The notes: generated by a model not told the origin, from the sequence alone. Shown: positions 50,907 through 63,497, counted from the stretch's first letter. The stretch: DNA of 64,000 bases from Cacajao melanocephalus (GCA_963573385.1 CAUYLG010066169.1:62001-126000), one strand, 5' to 3'. A program made the numbers and translations.

Positions 50907-51401
50907 GATGCAAGAATGGATTTACTAGGGAAATTGGCTCATGTGATTATGAGGCTGAGAAGTCCTGTGACTGTCTATGTGCAGGCTGGGGACCCTGGAC
51001 TGCTAATAGCGTGGCTTAACAAGTCCATAGCTTCAGAATCAAGGAAGTTGATGGTATAACTCTCAGTCCAAGGCTGAAGGCCTGAGAACCCAATGGGCCA
51101 CTGGTATAAGCCCTGGAATCCAAAAGCCAGAGAGCCTGGAGTTCTGATGTCCAAGGACAGGAGAATAATATATTCTAGCTGCAGAAGAGAGAGAGAAAAT
51201 TACATTTTTGTTCTTTCCAGGCCCCAACTGATTGGATGGTGTGCATCCACATTGAGGATGGATCTTCCCCACTTAGTTCACTGCTTTACAGGCCAATATT
51301 CTTCAGAAATGCCCTCACAGACACAGTCAGACATAATCCTTTACCAGTTCTCTAAGTCATCCTTATTTCAGTGAAGTTGACAGCTAAAATTAACCATCAC
51401 A
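50557..51401 (-). mobile_element. MLT2-type LTR (ERVL), reverse strand, microsatellite-expanded
   Basis: TATATTAGCTAGGGTTCTCCAGAG start, GGGAAATTGGCTCATGTGATTATG, AGGCTGAAGGCCTGAGAACCC, CCAACTGATTGGATGGTG, and the end AAATTAACCATCACA. Flanks AGGCT (50552-50556) and GGGCT (51402-51406) fit a 5-bp duplication with one change. About 300 bp (50598-50910) is simple sequence and a duplicated block. Confidence 0.87.
50598..50910. repeat. Compound (ATCTAT)/(TA)/(CA)/(GA)/(TG) simple repeats
   Basis: In order: ATATCT hexamers, CA, TA, GA, a short LTR-derived block, TG, then about 15 GA units at 50862-50898. Nested expansions in the LTR terminal region. Confidence 0.95.
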
Positions 51402-51406
51402 GGGCT

Positions 51407-52996
51407 GAAAATCACTGTGGGGTCATGAGATGGGGAGGGGAAGGGTGAGTCCAGGGAATCTTTTCATATAAGAGGAAACATAAGGCTTCCTGAGAGACTG
51501 ATTATAGACAATCAAGAAAGCAAAAGTCAAGATGTCTGACCTAAAACTTGTCAGTATAGCAGCCCTGCTGGAATTATTTGGGAAAGGTAGCTGATTGGAC
51601 TTCGTTTTGGGAAGAGCATGTGGGAGAAGAAGAGGATACTGCTGGATATCTAACTTGAGGAGCTAAACTCCAGTGGGGAGCAGTGCTTCCCAGCATGTGA
51701 TTTGAGAAATGCAGATTTTTCCAGGATGTTAATAGGTTCTACCTAAAAATAAATAAATACAAGAAAGAGAGAGCTCTATGGTCAAATATGCTACAAAGAT
51801 ATCAGATAAAACCAAGGCAATTCAGGTTTTTGTTGTTGTTGTTATTTGTTTTTTTGCTTGCTTTGGTGTGGTAGGACTTCTCAGATTCTCTCCCATGAGA
51901 ATGTTCCCTATAAGAATATTCAATGTTCAGCAATTCCGTAAGTTACTCGACAATAGTCCAGTGGAGCATTCCCTGGGACTGGCATTTTGTAGTAAATGAG
52001 AATCTCAGAGAATACACTGAGCTAGGCAATGAAAGTTGCAAGGAGAGGACCCAATGAGACCATGCATTTTAAGAAGCAGACAATCATCACTCCCAAATAA
52101 TTTGAAAAACATTTCTTTTCTATCCTTCACTATAAATAAATAAGCGATGTAAAGATAATTTGAGGATAAAAAGTGAGATTTGCAGCTGCCCCAGTAATAC
52201 CCAGAGATATAGCCAATGAAGAATCTGTGAGTCCTAGATGATATAGCTCAAGAAAAGAGGGCTAATGATAGCAAGATAAACAACTAATGTTTACAGCTAG
52301 GTACGTATCCAGTTTTATTAGCTATCAGTTGTTGCTTTTTAAAGCAAATGACAAAGATTTATGACCAGGCAAAGTTATCTGTTGTGCAGCTTAGGTTAAT
52401 TGCTGCCATGTTAGATTTCAGAGCCAGATTCTATTTTGGGAAGACAAATTTGGCAGTTGCCTGGCTTGTATGTCAAAATGAGCTGCATGTATGTAAAAAA
52501 AATGAGCTCCATTAAAGTTGATTAAAATGCGTTTTTTGCTTTGAAGTATAAACACACATGCATCAGAGAAGGCTTTGCTCTTTTAGGATCTGTGCAATAT
52601 TTGGATTTAGGGCTGAATATATGGAACCACCCATTTTGTAAACTCATAACCCTAGGCGTCATGAATCTGCAATAGATGAGATGGTTATAATTACCAGAGG
52701 AGTAATTTTTGCTACACTATAATACTGTTTTCTATTTTATCTCTTCGGGACCAACACTAAACTTAAACCTTCTGTTTATTTATCATAATACGTTAATTTT
52801 TTCCTTCCCTTGACCCCACATCCAGATTCATTTTGAAGAATAGATGGCTGCCGATAAACGAACTCTCAGTGTATTTCTTCTAGAGCAGTGTTGGAGATGC
52901 CTTTTAAAATATTTATTTGTGTACTTGATCCAGCCAGGTTGCTCAGAGATGCATGTTCTTTCATGTGAGTCATAACAAATTCTGTCCCTATCACTG

Positions 52997-53001
<5 letters not shown>
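51407..53001. other. Unassigned, apparently single-copy DNA
   Basis: About 1.6 kb with no family recognised and no gene. Confidence 0.45.

Positions 53002-53031
<30 letters not shown>
53002..53031. repeat. (AC)15 microsatellite
   Basis: Fifteen uninterrupted AC units. Confidence 0.97.
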
Positions 53032-53032
<1 letters not shown>

Positions 53033-53483
53033 CAGATGCAAACACTTCTAACTAATATAGATAAGATATGATTCCACAGAAATGAAATAGGTATCACAAG
53101 TCACACATGAATTTTTTTCATTAGGTCTTTCTTATCCCTTTATTGTTGTTAAAAACTGTGAGATTATTAATGGTTTGCAAAATCTATTTTGGAATCTAAA
53201 ATATTTAAATATGTTTATTGGTAGGATAAAACATTATAAAATCTGGAATTATCTTTATACTTCTGCTACCTCAACAGATTTTTTCTTTCTTTTTCTATTC
53301 TATAGTTAGTGGCACCCGGAATTCCACTTGGGGATGTGCAGTAAAGTGCACTAAGATTCTCAGGAAATAGAGATGGTTGACATCTTGTCTCATCATTAGC
53401 GTGCTTACAGACTGGTGGTGAGAAAGTGGAGATGGGAGGGTTGTACATATGTATCTCTGCTACATAGACTGTTGTGGCTGTTC
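53032..53483. other. Unassigned DNA
   Basis: Nothing recognised. Confidence 0.4.
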
Positions 53484-53517
53484 TGATGGGATGCTATGGA
53501 TGATGGGATGCTATGGA
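53484..53517. repeat. Perfect 17-bp tandem duplication
   Basis: TGATGGGATGCTATGGA twice, head to tail, at the left edge of an L2 fragment. Confidence 0.97.
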
Positions 53518-53900
53518 CAATGGGAGAGGGAAAAAAGGTGCTAGGGTTTGGGGACATAGGGAGTAGGTTGTAAAGGGCTCGTGTTGTGTGTGAGTTCTTG
53601 AGGAGTGGGTAAAATTCTTATAGATGGTATAAAGAAAAGGGCACTATGATAAACATAGAAGGATAAATAAAGTCATTTGAATGTCCAAGTAAGGAAGAAC
53701 ATGATTAAGAATCTGCATTGTAGGGTAAGCAAGATTGTAAGGAGATTTGAGTATTATTCTTAAAAGTTTAGATTTTATTCTCTATAAAAAAAAATTGGGT
53801 AACCATTGAAAGTATTTAAGGAAAAGAGGGTCATGATTTTACCTTACATTTCTTAGGCTCCATGATTGGTAATAAAGATCTAAAGTAAGGCGATAACATC
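53518..53900 (-). mobile_element. L2 LINE fragment, reverse strand
   Basis: AGTTTAGATTTTATTCTCTATA, GGTAACCATTGAAAGTATTTAAGG and GAGGGTCATGATTTTACC follow the reverse L2 region upstream of the 3' UTR. Confidence 0.55.
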
Positions 53901-54140
53901 TGGAGTGTCAGTGGAGGGGCTGATGAGAGTTAGACTCAATAAAACTTACCACCTGATTATAAAAGGTGGGCTAGTTCTTTCCTTTCTCTTCTTGTTCTGT
54001 GATCCAGAACAATTTATAGAAAAAAAATATAGTCAGAGCATGAGGCTAACAGTGGATCTGCTCGATCATCCAGTGAGCCAGATCAACCTACCATTTGGAA
54101 AATGAGACTCAGTGATTCTCCCAAAGCTTTGTCAATAAAA

Positions 54141-54290
54141 AGTGGCATAATACAGTGAAGAGGCCAGATCATGGCTTGCTTTGGATATGAGCCTCTTCCA
54201 TGTCAAAGCTATTACTCCTGGGCAAAATTTTTTAAATTACTGAATATCATTTTTCTTTCCAATAAAATGGGAAAATTAATATCTTCCATA
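54141..54290 (+). mobile_element. MIR SINE, forward strand
   Basis: AGTGGCATAATACAGTGAAGAGG, CAGATCATGGCTTGCTTTGG, GGGCAAAATTTTTTAAATTAC and TTTCCAATAAAATGGGAAAATTAAT are in forward MIR order. Confidence 0.7.
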
Positions 54291-54334
54291 TTTGAGAATG
54301 AAAGAGAAAAAAATAGTTACAAACAGCTGGACTG

Positions 54335-54515
54335 GTTTATATGGGCTAAGCACTTTTCTTTGCACTTTAAATGGGTGAATGCATTTAATGCTCACAAATA
54401 TATTTATGTTAGGCACTATTTCATAGGTTGCAAATTAAGACTGAGAGAGGTTAAATAATTTGATCCAATGTCACATAGCTAGTAGAGCTTGGATTCAAGC
54501 TCTTGAGGATGGTAT
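54335..54515 (-). mobile_element. MIR SINE, reverse strand
   Basis: GGGCTAAGCACTTTTCTTTGC, ATGCATTTAATGCTCACAAAT, GAGAGAGGTTAAATAATTTGATCC and GTCACATAGCTAGTAGAGCTTGG are in reverse MIR order. Confidence 0.85.
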
Positions 54516-54574
54516 GTATTAAGTTTTAATAGTTTCTGAAAATATTGGTAGACTTCAGTAGATGACATCTTTTG

Positions 54575-54800
54575 TTATTGTTGTTACTGGCTTCCTCTCT
54601 CTGCATTCCAAGACATCCTGCCGTTGCCTCCAGATGGAATTCCTTAAAACACAACTTTGATCATGTTACTCCTAAGAACTTTCTGTTTCTGGTTTCTGTT
54701 AATTAAATCCAAACTCTCTAGCATGGTGTTAGATGCTCTCTGTAACTTGGATTCTCTCCTACGTACAAATATTATCTATCATTATTTCCCTAGTCATCTC
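54575..54800 (+). mobile_element. L2 LINE fragment, forward strand
   Basis: CAACTTTGATCATGTTACTCC, TTAATTAAATCCAAACTCTCTAGCATGG and TTCTCTCCTACGTAC follow forward L2 order. Confidence 0.65.
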
Positions 54801-55159
54801 TTCTGGTGAATAGGTTTTTATGTGAAACCATCCATTCAGACAGCACCTAAGGGGCCATGGGTCATGAAAATGTGAACCCTGGGAACTATGAGATGATGGA
54901 GAGGTGAGAACTGGCATGAGGTGGTGGTTGAGGGGCGTGTAAATACTTCTACTAAGTTCCTGCCAATGGTGTTCATGGGAAAATGTTGCTGACCATTGCT
55001 GGATCTTTAACTTTAAAACATAAAACTAGGCACTTGAATTTGTATATGAAATTTATCAATTTTTGAATGCTGTCAATTGAATTAAAAAATTAATCTGTAG
55101 CATAATTTAAAAAATATATCCATGGGTTGGATTTGGTCTGTGAGCTTCATTTTGAAACT
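54801..55159. other. Unassigned DNA
   Basis: Nothing recognised. It separates two forward L2 fragments. Confidence 0.35.
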
Positions 55160-55711
<552 letters not shown>

Positions 55712-55723
55712 TGGATAGGTCTT

Positions 55724-56984
55724 ATATTTACTATTTTGAAAGCCAGACTGTATTTTTTTAGATTATATTGTAACCATAACTGCAATATCTGTTACGGGGT
55801 CTTAGAATAACTCTTGTACAAAATCAAGTCGTTGTATGAATAAAATCATGTATTTCAAAAGATTTTAGTTAAAATTACTTTAGCATATATGTGAAAAAAG
55901 TAGCTGAAGTTTTATGTCTTTAATCATAGGATTAACATTATACTACTTTTAGAAACAAAGCCTTATTTGTGGGGGAAAAAACAATTTTATTCTAAGAAGT
56001 CTTGATGGTCATTTAGTATCACATACTACAAATATTTCACGTAGTTGATGTGGTATATTACATTTTTAAAGCTTTTTTTTCCTTCAGGAGTTTTAACCTA
56101 ATGCGTACTCTGTGAGGTTAGGGATCTTTTTAGGTATAATTGCTTTGGAGTTGTTGAAGAGGAAAATTGTTTTAAAACACTCTGGAAATGCAGTGGGCTG
56201 TTTGTTCCTCTCTGCTTCATACTGATTAGGCAAGTGTTGTAAGATCTTAGGCTTAATATAAAGATGCTAAGTTCTCAAATTGCCTAGAGTAAATGAAATT
56301 TAAATGTATTCTCAGAGCAATTACTTGAAAGTTCTCACATTTAATCCTAGGTTATGAGTGTGGACAGAGTAAAAATAAATCAAGGAGCTATAGAGTGTCA
56401 AAATAAGAGTTTAGCAGAAATTATATGTAAGACAAATATAGATTTATATGAAAGTTTAAAACATCTTTTTATTCTAAGGAATAGCATAACACATTAATCC
56501 AAACCACACTATAGAAAGAAGGAAGGTTTCTAACATCTGTTGAACATATTAGTGCAGGGATGTTTCCTGCACTAATATGAGCTGGTCAGCCCTATAATAT
56601 TTTGCTTTCTACTGCATGAAATATCACACATATGGCAGTTTGTCTGTGTGCTGTAACAAGTTCCCTTTCTGATTGAGATTTGCAAATATTTCCAGGGTTT
56701 GATCACACTTGTTAAAACAAGGGGGAAATTCCTCTTAGATGGAAGAGTATATTACCTTAAGGACTGGTAGAATAATGTACTAAGATCTTAGATGTGAGCT
56801 CTAGGAAAATCTATGACTTTCAGAGGGTAACTGATAACAATGTCCACTGCTCAGCAACACCTTTGTGACTAAATTTGGAACTGATAATCCTGTAGTTTTT
56901 TTTTTGATTTGCAAAAAATGCAGTCACTGCTTTATGCTTCATTGAAGTTTGAAATGAAAGAAAATGAATCCCTCCCCATTTTCA
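55724..56984. other. Unassigned DNA
   Basis: Nothing firm. AGTGCAGGGATGTTTCCTGCACTAATATG near 56551-56580 forms a hairpin (CATATTAGTGCAGG / CCTGCACTAATATG). Confidence 0.45.
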
Positions 56985-57310
56985 ATAGTATTTATTAATC
57001 CCCTACTATATTCTGCTCATTGTGGGCTCTAGGAATAAAGTGGAAAGCATAGGGCACAGTGTCTTCTTTCTCATTCTAATAGATAAAAAAGTTCTCAACA
57101 ATTGTAATGCAAGATGATGATTGTTGTAATTAACACAGAAATTGCAGGAGAAGGCAATCTGCACTTCCTTTGGGAAACCAGAGGAAGAACAGGAGCTAGG
57201 ACTTCCAAGATGTGTAGGGATATGCTTGGGAGCTCAGTCATGAGAGGACAATGCAGGTAGAGGATTCTTAAGTGCAAAAGCCCAGAGGCTTGAAGTCAAC
57301 CCAGGTCTGG
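56985..57310 (-). mobile_element. L2 LINE 3' end, reverse strand
   Basis: TAGTATTTATTAATCCCCTACTATATTCTGC, TGTGGGCTCTAGGAATAAAG and AAGTGCAAAAGCCCAGAGGC follow reverse L2 order. Confidence 0.65.
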
Positions 57311-57560
57311 TTCAGAGAAGGGCTAGTAATTTGGTATGGTCATGTGAGTGTGTATGAGGGATGAGGTGGATCAGAACACAATGAACATCATATATCCACT
57401 AAGATTTGCTAAAATTTATCCTGGAGGGGAGTATTCCTATTGCATTTGGATAGCTTTTAAGACAAAAGTTCTAACACTTAAAAGGAGGGTTAATTAATGT
57501 GATATTTTGACGTTTATCTGATTCAAGTATCAGGTACTGGTCTGGGATTTAAGTTTTCTT

Positions 57561-57876
57561 CTTTCAGTGAAAATTTAGAATTTATATCTAAGTTAATGAA
57601 GCCTGTTCAGGATTGTGTGCATGTATGTGTGCAGGTGTGTGTGTTGGGTGTTCTCAGGGTAATAGAAAAGGTATGGTTAGACAGAGGAGTCAATCAACCT
57701 TTCAGGGAGGTTTTACAGATGAATGCACTGTGGTGGGAGCACAGCAGGGTTTTGAGAAAAGAGTCTTAATGTGGAGAGACACTGATTTGGAGTAGGGAGA
57801 AAGACATCTAATAGGAATTGAATAATATGAGGGAGAAAAAATAATCTAGAAACGAGTTGAAAGAGATAGCCTATGC
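57561..57876 (+). repeat. Local duplicated unit, intact copy (A1 + A2)
   Basis: A1 is 57561-57708 and A2 is 57722-57876. A1 recurs inverted at 59179-59330 and A2 recurs directly at 59905-60059. In this copy the halves are separated by only 13 bp. The unit contains a TG-rich stretch but no gene. I do not recognise it as a known family. Confidence 0.85.
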
Positions 57877-59178
57877 AAGAAAGGATAGAGACTCTGTATT
57901 TGGATTTACAATGCCTTTTTGGGGCAAGTAGTACTGCTGCCTATCATCTGAAGACATTGGGGCTTGGAGAGATTCAGCACTTGTCCTAGAGTCTGACACC
58001 CGGCAAACAGCAAAGCTTCTTTCACACCCAGGAAACTTACCTCCCGAACACACTCACATTAGCCACTCTGGCATTTTCCACTCTAGACCTGTCTTCTGTT
58101 CCATTACATCCTTAGTCAATGTAGTAGCTGTATTGTTTAATTATAAGTTACTGATATTTGCCAATAGACCCAGACTTGTCAAAGCTTAAAGGCTTAATGA
58201 ATAAAATAATTGAATACCACATGTTAAGACAAGAAACCGTCTTCTTAGTGTGCTTCAAGTGTAGCACTTGGAATAGAAGCCTATTTAGACAAATCCTCAT
58301 CTTTCCCCTGGATATTAAAGACTGAACCTGGGAAAGAAAGCCGTTTTTGCTCTTTGGCAAAAGGCTATAAAGATACGACCTTAGAACTGTCAGGAGCCAT
58401 AACCTTCACCAAGCACAGGTGTGAGAGTAGAGATATACCTGCAAAGACATGGAGATGACATTTGAAGAGAGAAGGGTCTGACTGTGCCCCAGACATTGTG
58501 TCCTTGTCATATCTTCGTTTAGAAGAAACTTTGCTTTTCCAATACCTAACTATGTGAATCCATCAAATCCCTTTCTCAACTGAGTTACCTACATAGTTGG
58601 GTCCTTTGTATGCCTAGCTCTGAATATTTGACTGAATATTTTCCTCATTCTTAGAAGAGTTCAATTTTTAAAAATTTATATTTTCACTGCATATTACGCT
58701 GTATTTTAGGTATAACAATAATTATGCTAAATGAAATGATACCTAATGACTATCTTCTTTCTTTGAACTAGTACAAGTAAAATTTAATTTGTTGCTTGGC
58801 ATTTAATAATCCAGCACTCAACAGGGTTTTCTTGATTGACAGCAAGTGGAAATGTGAAAGAAAGATATAAGGAATACATGACTCAAAGAGAATAAGAGAA
58901 ATAGTACCTATAAAATGGGGTTAAAAACCCCTCTTTAAATAATGAATTGCTTTTGACATCTTCTCTAGCAAATTTAAATTGTTAGACTAATTAGGCTTTA
59001 CAATGCTGAGCATTTTAGATTATCCTTTGAGTGTGATATTAAAAATAGGTAACGAATGTAATGCATGAGTATTGACCAACGAGAAAGGATGCTGCCCTTC
59101 AACAACTGATATATGGCCATACTGGTGTGGCAGGTACTTACTGAACACAGGCTGGCCCTCATTCCAGCTTCTCACCTT
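57877..59178. other. Unassigned DNA
   Basis: Nothing recognised. Confidence 0.4.
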
Positions 59179-59330
59179 TCCCTGAAAGGTTACTTTACTC
59201 CTCTGTTCACCCATATCTTCTCTATTACCCTGAGAACACCCACCTACCTCACACACCTGCACACACACATGTACACAATCCCGATCAGGCTTTATTGACT
59301 TAGGCATAAATTCTTAGTTTTCACTAAAAG
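59179..59330 (-). repeat. Local duplicated unit, half A1, inverted
   Basis: The reverse complement aligns with 57561-57708. Shared strings include GGTGTTCTCAGGGTAATAGA and CCTTTCAGGGA, with small indels. The match stops at the same point as in the other copy, next to the A1/A2 junction. Confidence 0.88.
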
Positions 59331-59904
59331 CAGAGTTGGTCCCATGGGTTTAGCAAACACATGTTTTTCCTATTAAGGTAAGGGCAGCTTGTTTTAAAAT
59401 TTAAACAAGGGTTCTGTGTTGTATGACTATCATTTGACTATTTTTGGCACTTTAATAACCATTATTTATGCAATCCTCCTTATAGCAAAATGTCTTCTAT
59501 GTCTCTCAAGAAAGCATACGATTCTCTGGGTCCACAGGAAAACCCATGTGACCTCAGTAACACATTTTCCCATAGGGAGTTCAAAGTGGTTTGGATTTAT
59601 GCTTTACGTTTGAAAGTGCTACTGTTGCTGATTTTAACTTTTGTGCTTGGCTTGCTCATCAGCAGAGAGATATGAATGAATTATCAAAGGCAAGGGTGAT
59701 TTGAATGCTTCACCTTTAACCCTGGAGCTAAGCAACCCCCTTAGCGAGAGCCAGTTAAGGGAGTAATTTAGTGAAAAGTAGCTTTTCGGTGTGTTCAACA
59801 TGTAACTCAGAGACTCATGCTCTTTCCCGGTAAATTCTATTCCCGGCTTGACTATTTGTCACTATAGAGAATGTTGACATGTGCATAATTACGATAAAAA
59901 GTTT
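59331..59904. other. Segment between the two separated halves
   Basis: About 570 bp with no family recognised. It would be the passenger in a local inversion that separated A1 from A2. Confidence 0.4.
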
Positions 59905-60059
59905 AATGCACTGTGGTTGAAGCACAGCAGAGTTTTGAGAAAAGAGTCCTAAGGTGGAAGGACACTGTTTTGGAGTAGGGAGAAAGCCATCTAATAGGAG
60001 TTGGGTAATGTGAGGGGGATAAAAAGTAGAAACAGGCGGTTGAAAGAGATAGCCCATGC
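59905..60059 (+). repeat. Local duplicated unit, half A2, direct
   Basis: Aligns with 57722-57876 in the same orientation, with roughly 85-90% identity by eye. Shared strings include GTTTTGAGAAAAGAGTC and TTGGAGTAGGGAGAAAG. Confidence 0.9.
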
Positions 60060-60986
60060 TAGGCTAAAAATATAAGGATGTATGCTAGGTTAAAGTATAA
60101 GGATAAAAGGGCAAAAAATACAGATTAATAAGATGACAGTAATAAGGCTGATAGGCTGTGAAGAGGACAAAATGATTAGGTTTACAGAGAAGCAATCCTA
60201 GAACTGCTTTGCTTCTTTATAAATGAGTGTCCCCAAGAATGAGACTTGAGGCATTCAGGGTGTTGGAGAAAAAAATCAAGTAATTAGAGGCTTTGGAGGA
60301 CACTCAGAAATTCACTTATATTGATTTCCAGACTTCCACTAAGGGAAGAAGAACATGAAAGTTCCCCAACTCCAAGGAGTTCCAGCAGAGATCCAACATT
60401 TTTCTATGAATCCAGTAACATGAACTTACTGAAATCTAGAAACCCTGCTAGCCACTTCAATAAAAAAAAGAAATTCAGATTGTTCTATTCATCCAGTGTT
60501 GTATGAAAAATACTGTTAAAAAGAGAGCAAAACAAATGCTTGCGTTCACACACATTCCTATGTGATAAGGCAACAAACACATGGGAAACCAAATCAGCAG
60601 TAATGGGGTCATATCCCCCAACAAATGTGCTGCAACGAATGCTCAAAACTGGCAATCTTCTCTGTATATGTTTGTAGTTTCAAATGACTCTGGAGATAAA
60701 AATTATTTGTATTACTTGCTTCTTTATAAGTGGCATTAAAACTTGTAGAAATGGGAAAATATGAATTGTGGGTGGAAAAGTATACAGTTTTCCTATGAGG
60801 CTTGCATATCCTGGAAGGACATGCTAGTAAAATGTATGTTTAGTGTTATGGAGAGATAAATGACCTAATGTAGGGAGGAGAAAGGAGGGGTTGAGAAAAG
60901 AAAAATTGAAGCATTTTATGAATCAGGCAGTTTGTACTTCATGTGCTGACATACTGGTAGGATATTATGTTAAGCTCAGCTTATAC
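60060..60986. other. Unassigned DNA
   Basis: Nothing recognised. Short imperfect TATAAGGAT repeats occur at 60068-60108. Confidence 0.4.
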
Positions 60987-61209
60987 CAGGGATCAATAAA
61001 CTATGGTCCAATGACCAAATCCAACCCAGCATTTGTTTTTGTCAACAAAGTTTTATTGGATAAAGCCATGCTCAGTGGGTAACATATCTTCTACAGGGCT
61101 TTCCCACTATAATGGCAGAGTTGAGAATAACTACAGGGAACACATTATGGCCTGCAAGCGTAAGATAGTTACTCCCCATCCTTTTACAGGAAAAGTTTAT
61201 AAACCCCTG
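60987..61209 (-). mobile_element. MER3-like hAT-Charlie transposon
   Basis: CAGGGATCAATAAACTATGG at the left and AAAGTTTATAAACCCCTG at the right are the inverted termini. Between them are CAACAAAGTTTTATTGGATAAAGCC and ATGGCAGAGTTGAGAATAAC. Both ends are present, so the element is nearly full length (about 223 bp). The 8-bp target duplication is decayed. Orientation is provisional. Confidence 0.78.
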
Positions 61210-62174
61210 ATTTAGATAGTTGAAGGCTGCAATACTTAGAGGTATTCCTAAAGATTTACAGTCATAGGGTAGACTTCAATGAGTGGATTAACCCATAGTC
61301 TTTGGGAACTGTTGAGATGAAGATGAACTTTGAGTGTAGGTTGAAAGATGACAAGAAAAAGGTCTATGTGTTCTAATGGTGCCTGTGGAAGGGGCAGGGC
61401 CTGGCGTGCTGTTTCTCAGCTGCTGCCTGCAGGATCCTTATGATTTGCTGACCGAGTGTTCGCCGGCCTCAGATCTGCTTTCCAGCCAGCTTTCCCTTCA
61501 TTCTTGCCACATGAAACTTTAGCCATCTGCCCTCACAGCAGTGAGGGGTCCCCCAGAGCTAGGGGCTCAAGCTGATTAGCCCAATTTGTTATACTTGAGG
61601 ATGTGGTGGTGGGAAGTCATACAAAAATGGGACACTGTTAAACAAAGGCACTTACTGAACAGGGTGTTATGAGATAAAATACCCATCATGTGATGCATAC
61701 AAAAGGTATAAAATATGTAACTTGACGGAGAGCCACCGGCTGGTGTCATGAGCCAGGAATTCCCAAGAATGATGGGATTTGAGACGGGCTCTCAGGAATG
61801 GGAAAATACGGGTATATGAAGAAGGGTAAATATTCACCCTTGTGAAATTAGTGGGGATTTCCTCTTCTCTAGAACAGAGCTAAGCAACAGCTGGCTGACT
61901 TCCTATAGAGAACGGCCTTTGTACACAGGGACTAAAGACACGGTCAAGGCTTTATACTCTAGGATTAAACAACCTCGGACCTTAAAGATATGGAATCTCT
62001 CAGCACAATTCTCACTATTCATTCAGGAATTTTTATTTGTCTGATCAAATTTCTCCCCAGTGGCATTACAATGTAAAGCCACAGGAGGTATTTTGCAATT
62101 TACACATTGACAAAGAAAGAAACGCTTATTCATAAATCTATTTAAATGAAATTCACATGGAATGAATTGAACTA
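61210..62174. other. Unassigned DNA, locally GC-richer
   Basis: 61380-61570 is richer in G+C and holds a few CpGs (e.g. CGAGTGTTCGCCGG) but is far below CpG-island density. No exon or gene supported. Confidence 0.4.
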
Positions 62175-62280
62175 GAAACAGCAATAAGCTTACTTTCAAG
62201 GTAGGGAAATTGAGGTGTGAGAACAATTTCCCAGAGTGACAATTAGTGCCAGATTAGTTACTGAACTCAACTGTATTCGC
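62175..62280 (-). mobile_element. MIR-like fragment, reverse strand (weak)
   Basis: GTAGGGAAATTGAGGTGTGAG, AATTTCCCAGAGTGACAATTAG and TTACTGAACTCAAC faintly follow reverse MIR order. Confidence 0.4.
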
Positions 62281-62859
62281 TTGGAGTGCATAGAGCTGAT
62301 GTAGAGTCATTATGCACGAGTGAGACTTAGTTGATATATTTTTAAAATTTTCCTTTTTGCTTGGTGAATATCCACTGCTTTGAGTTCCAAAAGACTGAGG
62401 TGACTCTTATTCTTGCTTTCACCAGGAAAGTTCTGGATTACACCTGTCATTCTCAAAACTGTCCCAGTTTGGGTGATAAATTATACCCTACACCCCCCAG
62501 ACCTCTTTACAAACTAGCAAGTAGTTGGAGGAGGATTAAGGCCCACATAGTCAGGGCCTGTGGAGGGGAGCATGATCCACATGAAGGCTGGTGTCCTGGT
62601 CTAAGTAGCTATTAAGTATTTTCAATATTCCTCCTGTTGGCTTGGTGTTTCCCAGAGTCACAAATTCTCTAGGGGGCTTACAGTGATTCTCCTGCATCCT
62701 ATGGTTTTGACAGCCCCCTGCAGAGGGGAGAACTCAACTGCCTATGGTCCAGTGTCCTTTTGTGACCTGCGTGGCTCTGAGGATCTGGTCCAGCTGATCC
62801 GTCCACACTCTCACCAGCCCTTATTCTCTGTGCTCTTGCCTGTGGGCCTCTTTTCAGTT
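62281..62859. other. Unassigned DNA
   Basis: Nothing recognised. Frames of 60-84 codons have no support. Confidence 0.4.
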
Positions 62860-63005
62860 TCATGAGAGCAACTCTTTCCCCCACACTCTTACTCTGCTTC
62901 TGATGTTCCGTCTCCCTCCTCATCTAGCTAAGGCATCCTCTAGGTCCCAGTTCTATTATCCCTTCCTCAGGCAAGCTTTCCTTAACCTACTCTGGTAGCA
63001 AAATT
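62860..63005 (+). mobile_element. L2-like fragment, forward strand
   Basis: ATTATCCCTTCCTCAGGCAAGCTTTCCTTAACC resembles the 'gaagccttccctgacc' block of the L2 3' region. It is cut off by the MLT2 LTR. Confidence 0.4.
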
Positions 63006-63357
63006 CTAAGATGACCCTGTGATGGTTAATACTGTCAAACTGATTTGATTAAAGGATGCAAAGTACTGATCCTGGGTGTGTCTGTGAGGGTGTTGCCAAA
63101 GGAGATTAACATTTGAGTCAGTGGACTGGGAATGGCAGATCCACCCTTAATGTGGGTGGGTACCATCTAATCAGCTGCCAGCACAGCCAGAATATAAAAG
63201 CAGGCAGAAAAACATGAAAAGGCTAGACTAGCTTAGCTTCACAGCCTAGATCTTTCTCCAGTGCTGCATGCTTCCTGCCCTTGAACATCAGATTCCAAGT
63301 TCTTCAGCTTTGGGACTCAGACTGGCTTCCTTGCTCCTTAGCTTGCAGATGCCCTAT

Positions 63358-63380
63358 TGTGGGACCTTGTGATTGTATAA

Positions 63381-63430
<50 letters not shown>

Positions 63431-63458
63431 GAGTTTATTATGTGGGACCTTGTGATTG

Positions 63459-63497
<39 letters not shown>

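Noticed and set aside
59020..59307. Frame resembling that at 57613-57795, first read as a paralogous protein pair
   Set aside because: The similarity comes from a non-coding duplicated unit on opposite strands. Frames are not conserved beyond it.
61380..61570. GC-richer stretch with some CpGs, considered as a CpG-island promoter
   Set aside because: Too short and too CpG-poor, and no TSS-like features or adjacent exon.
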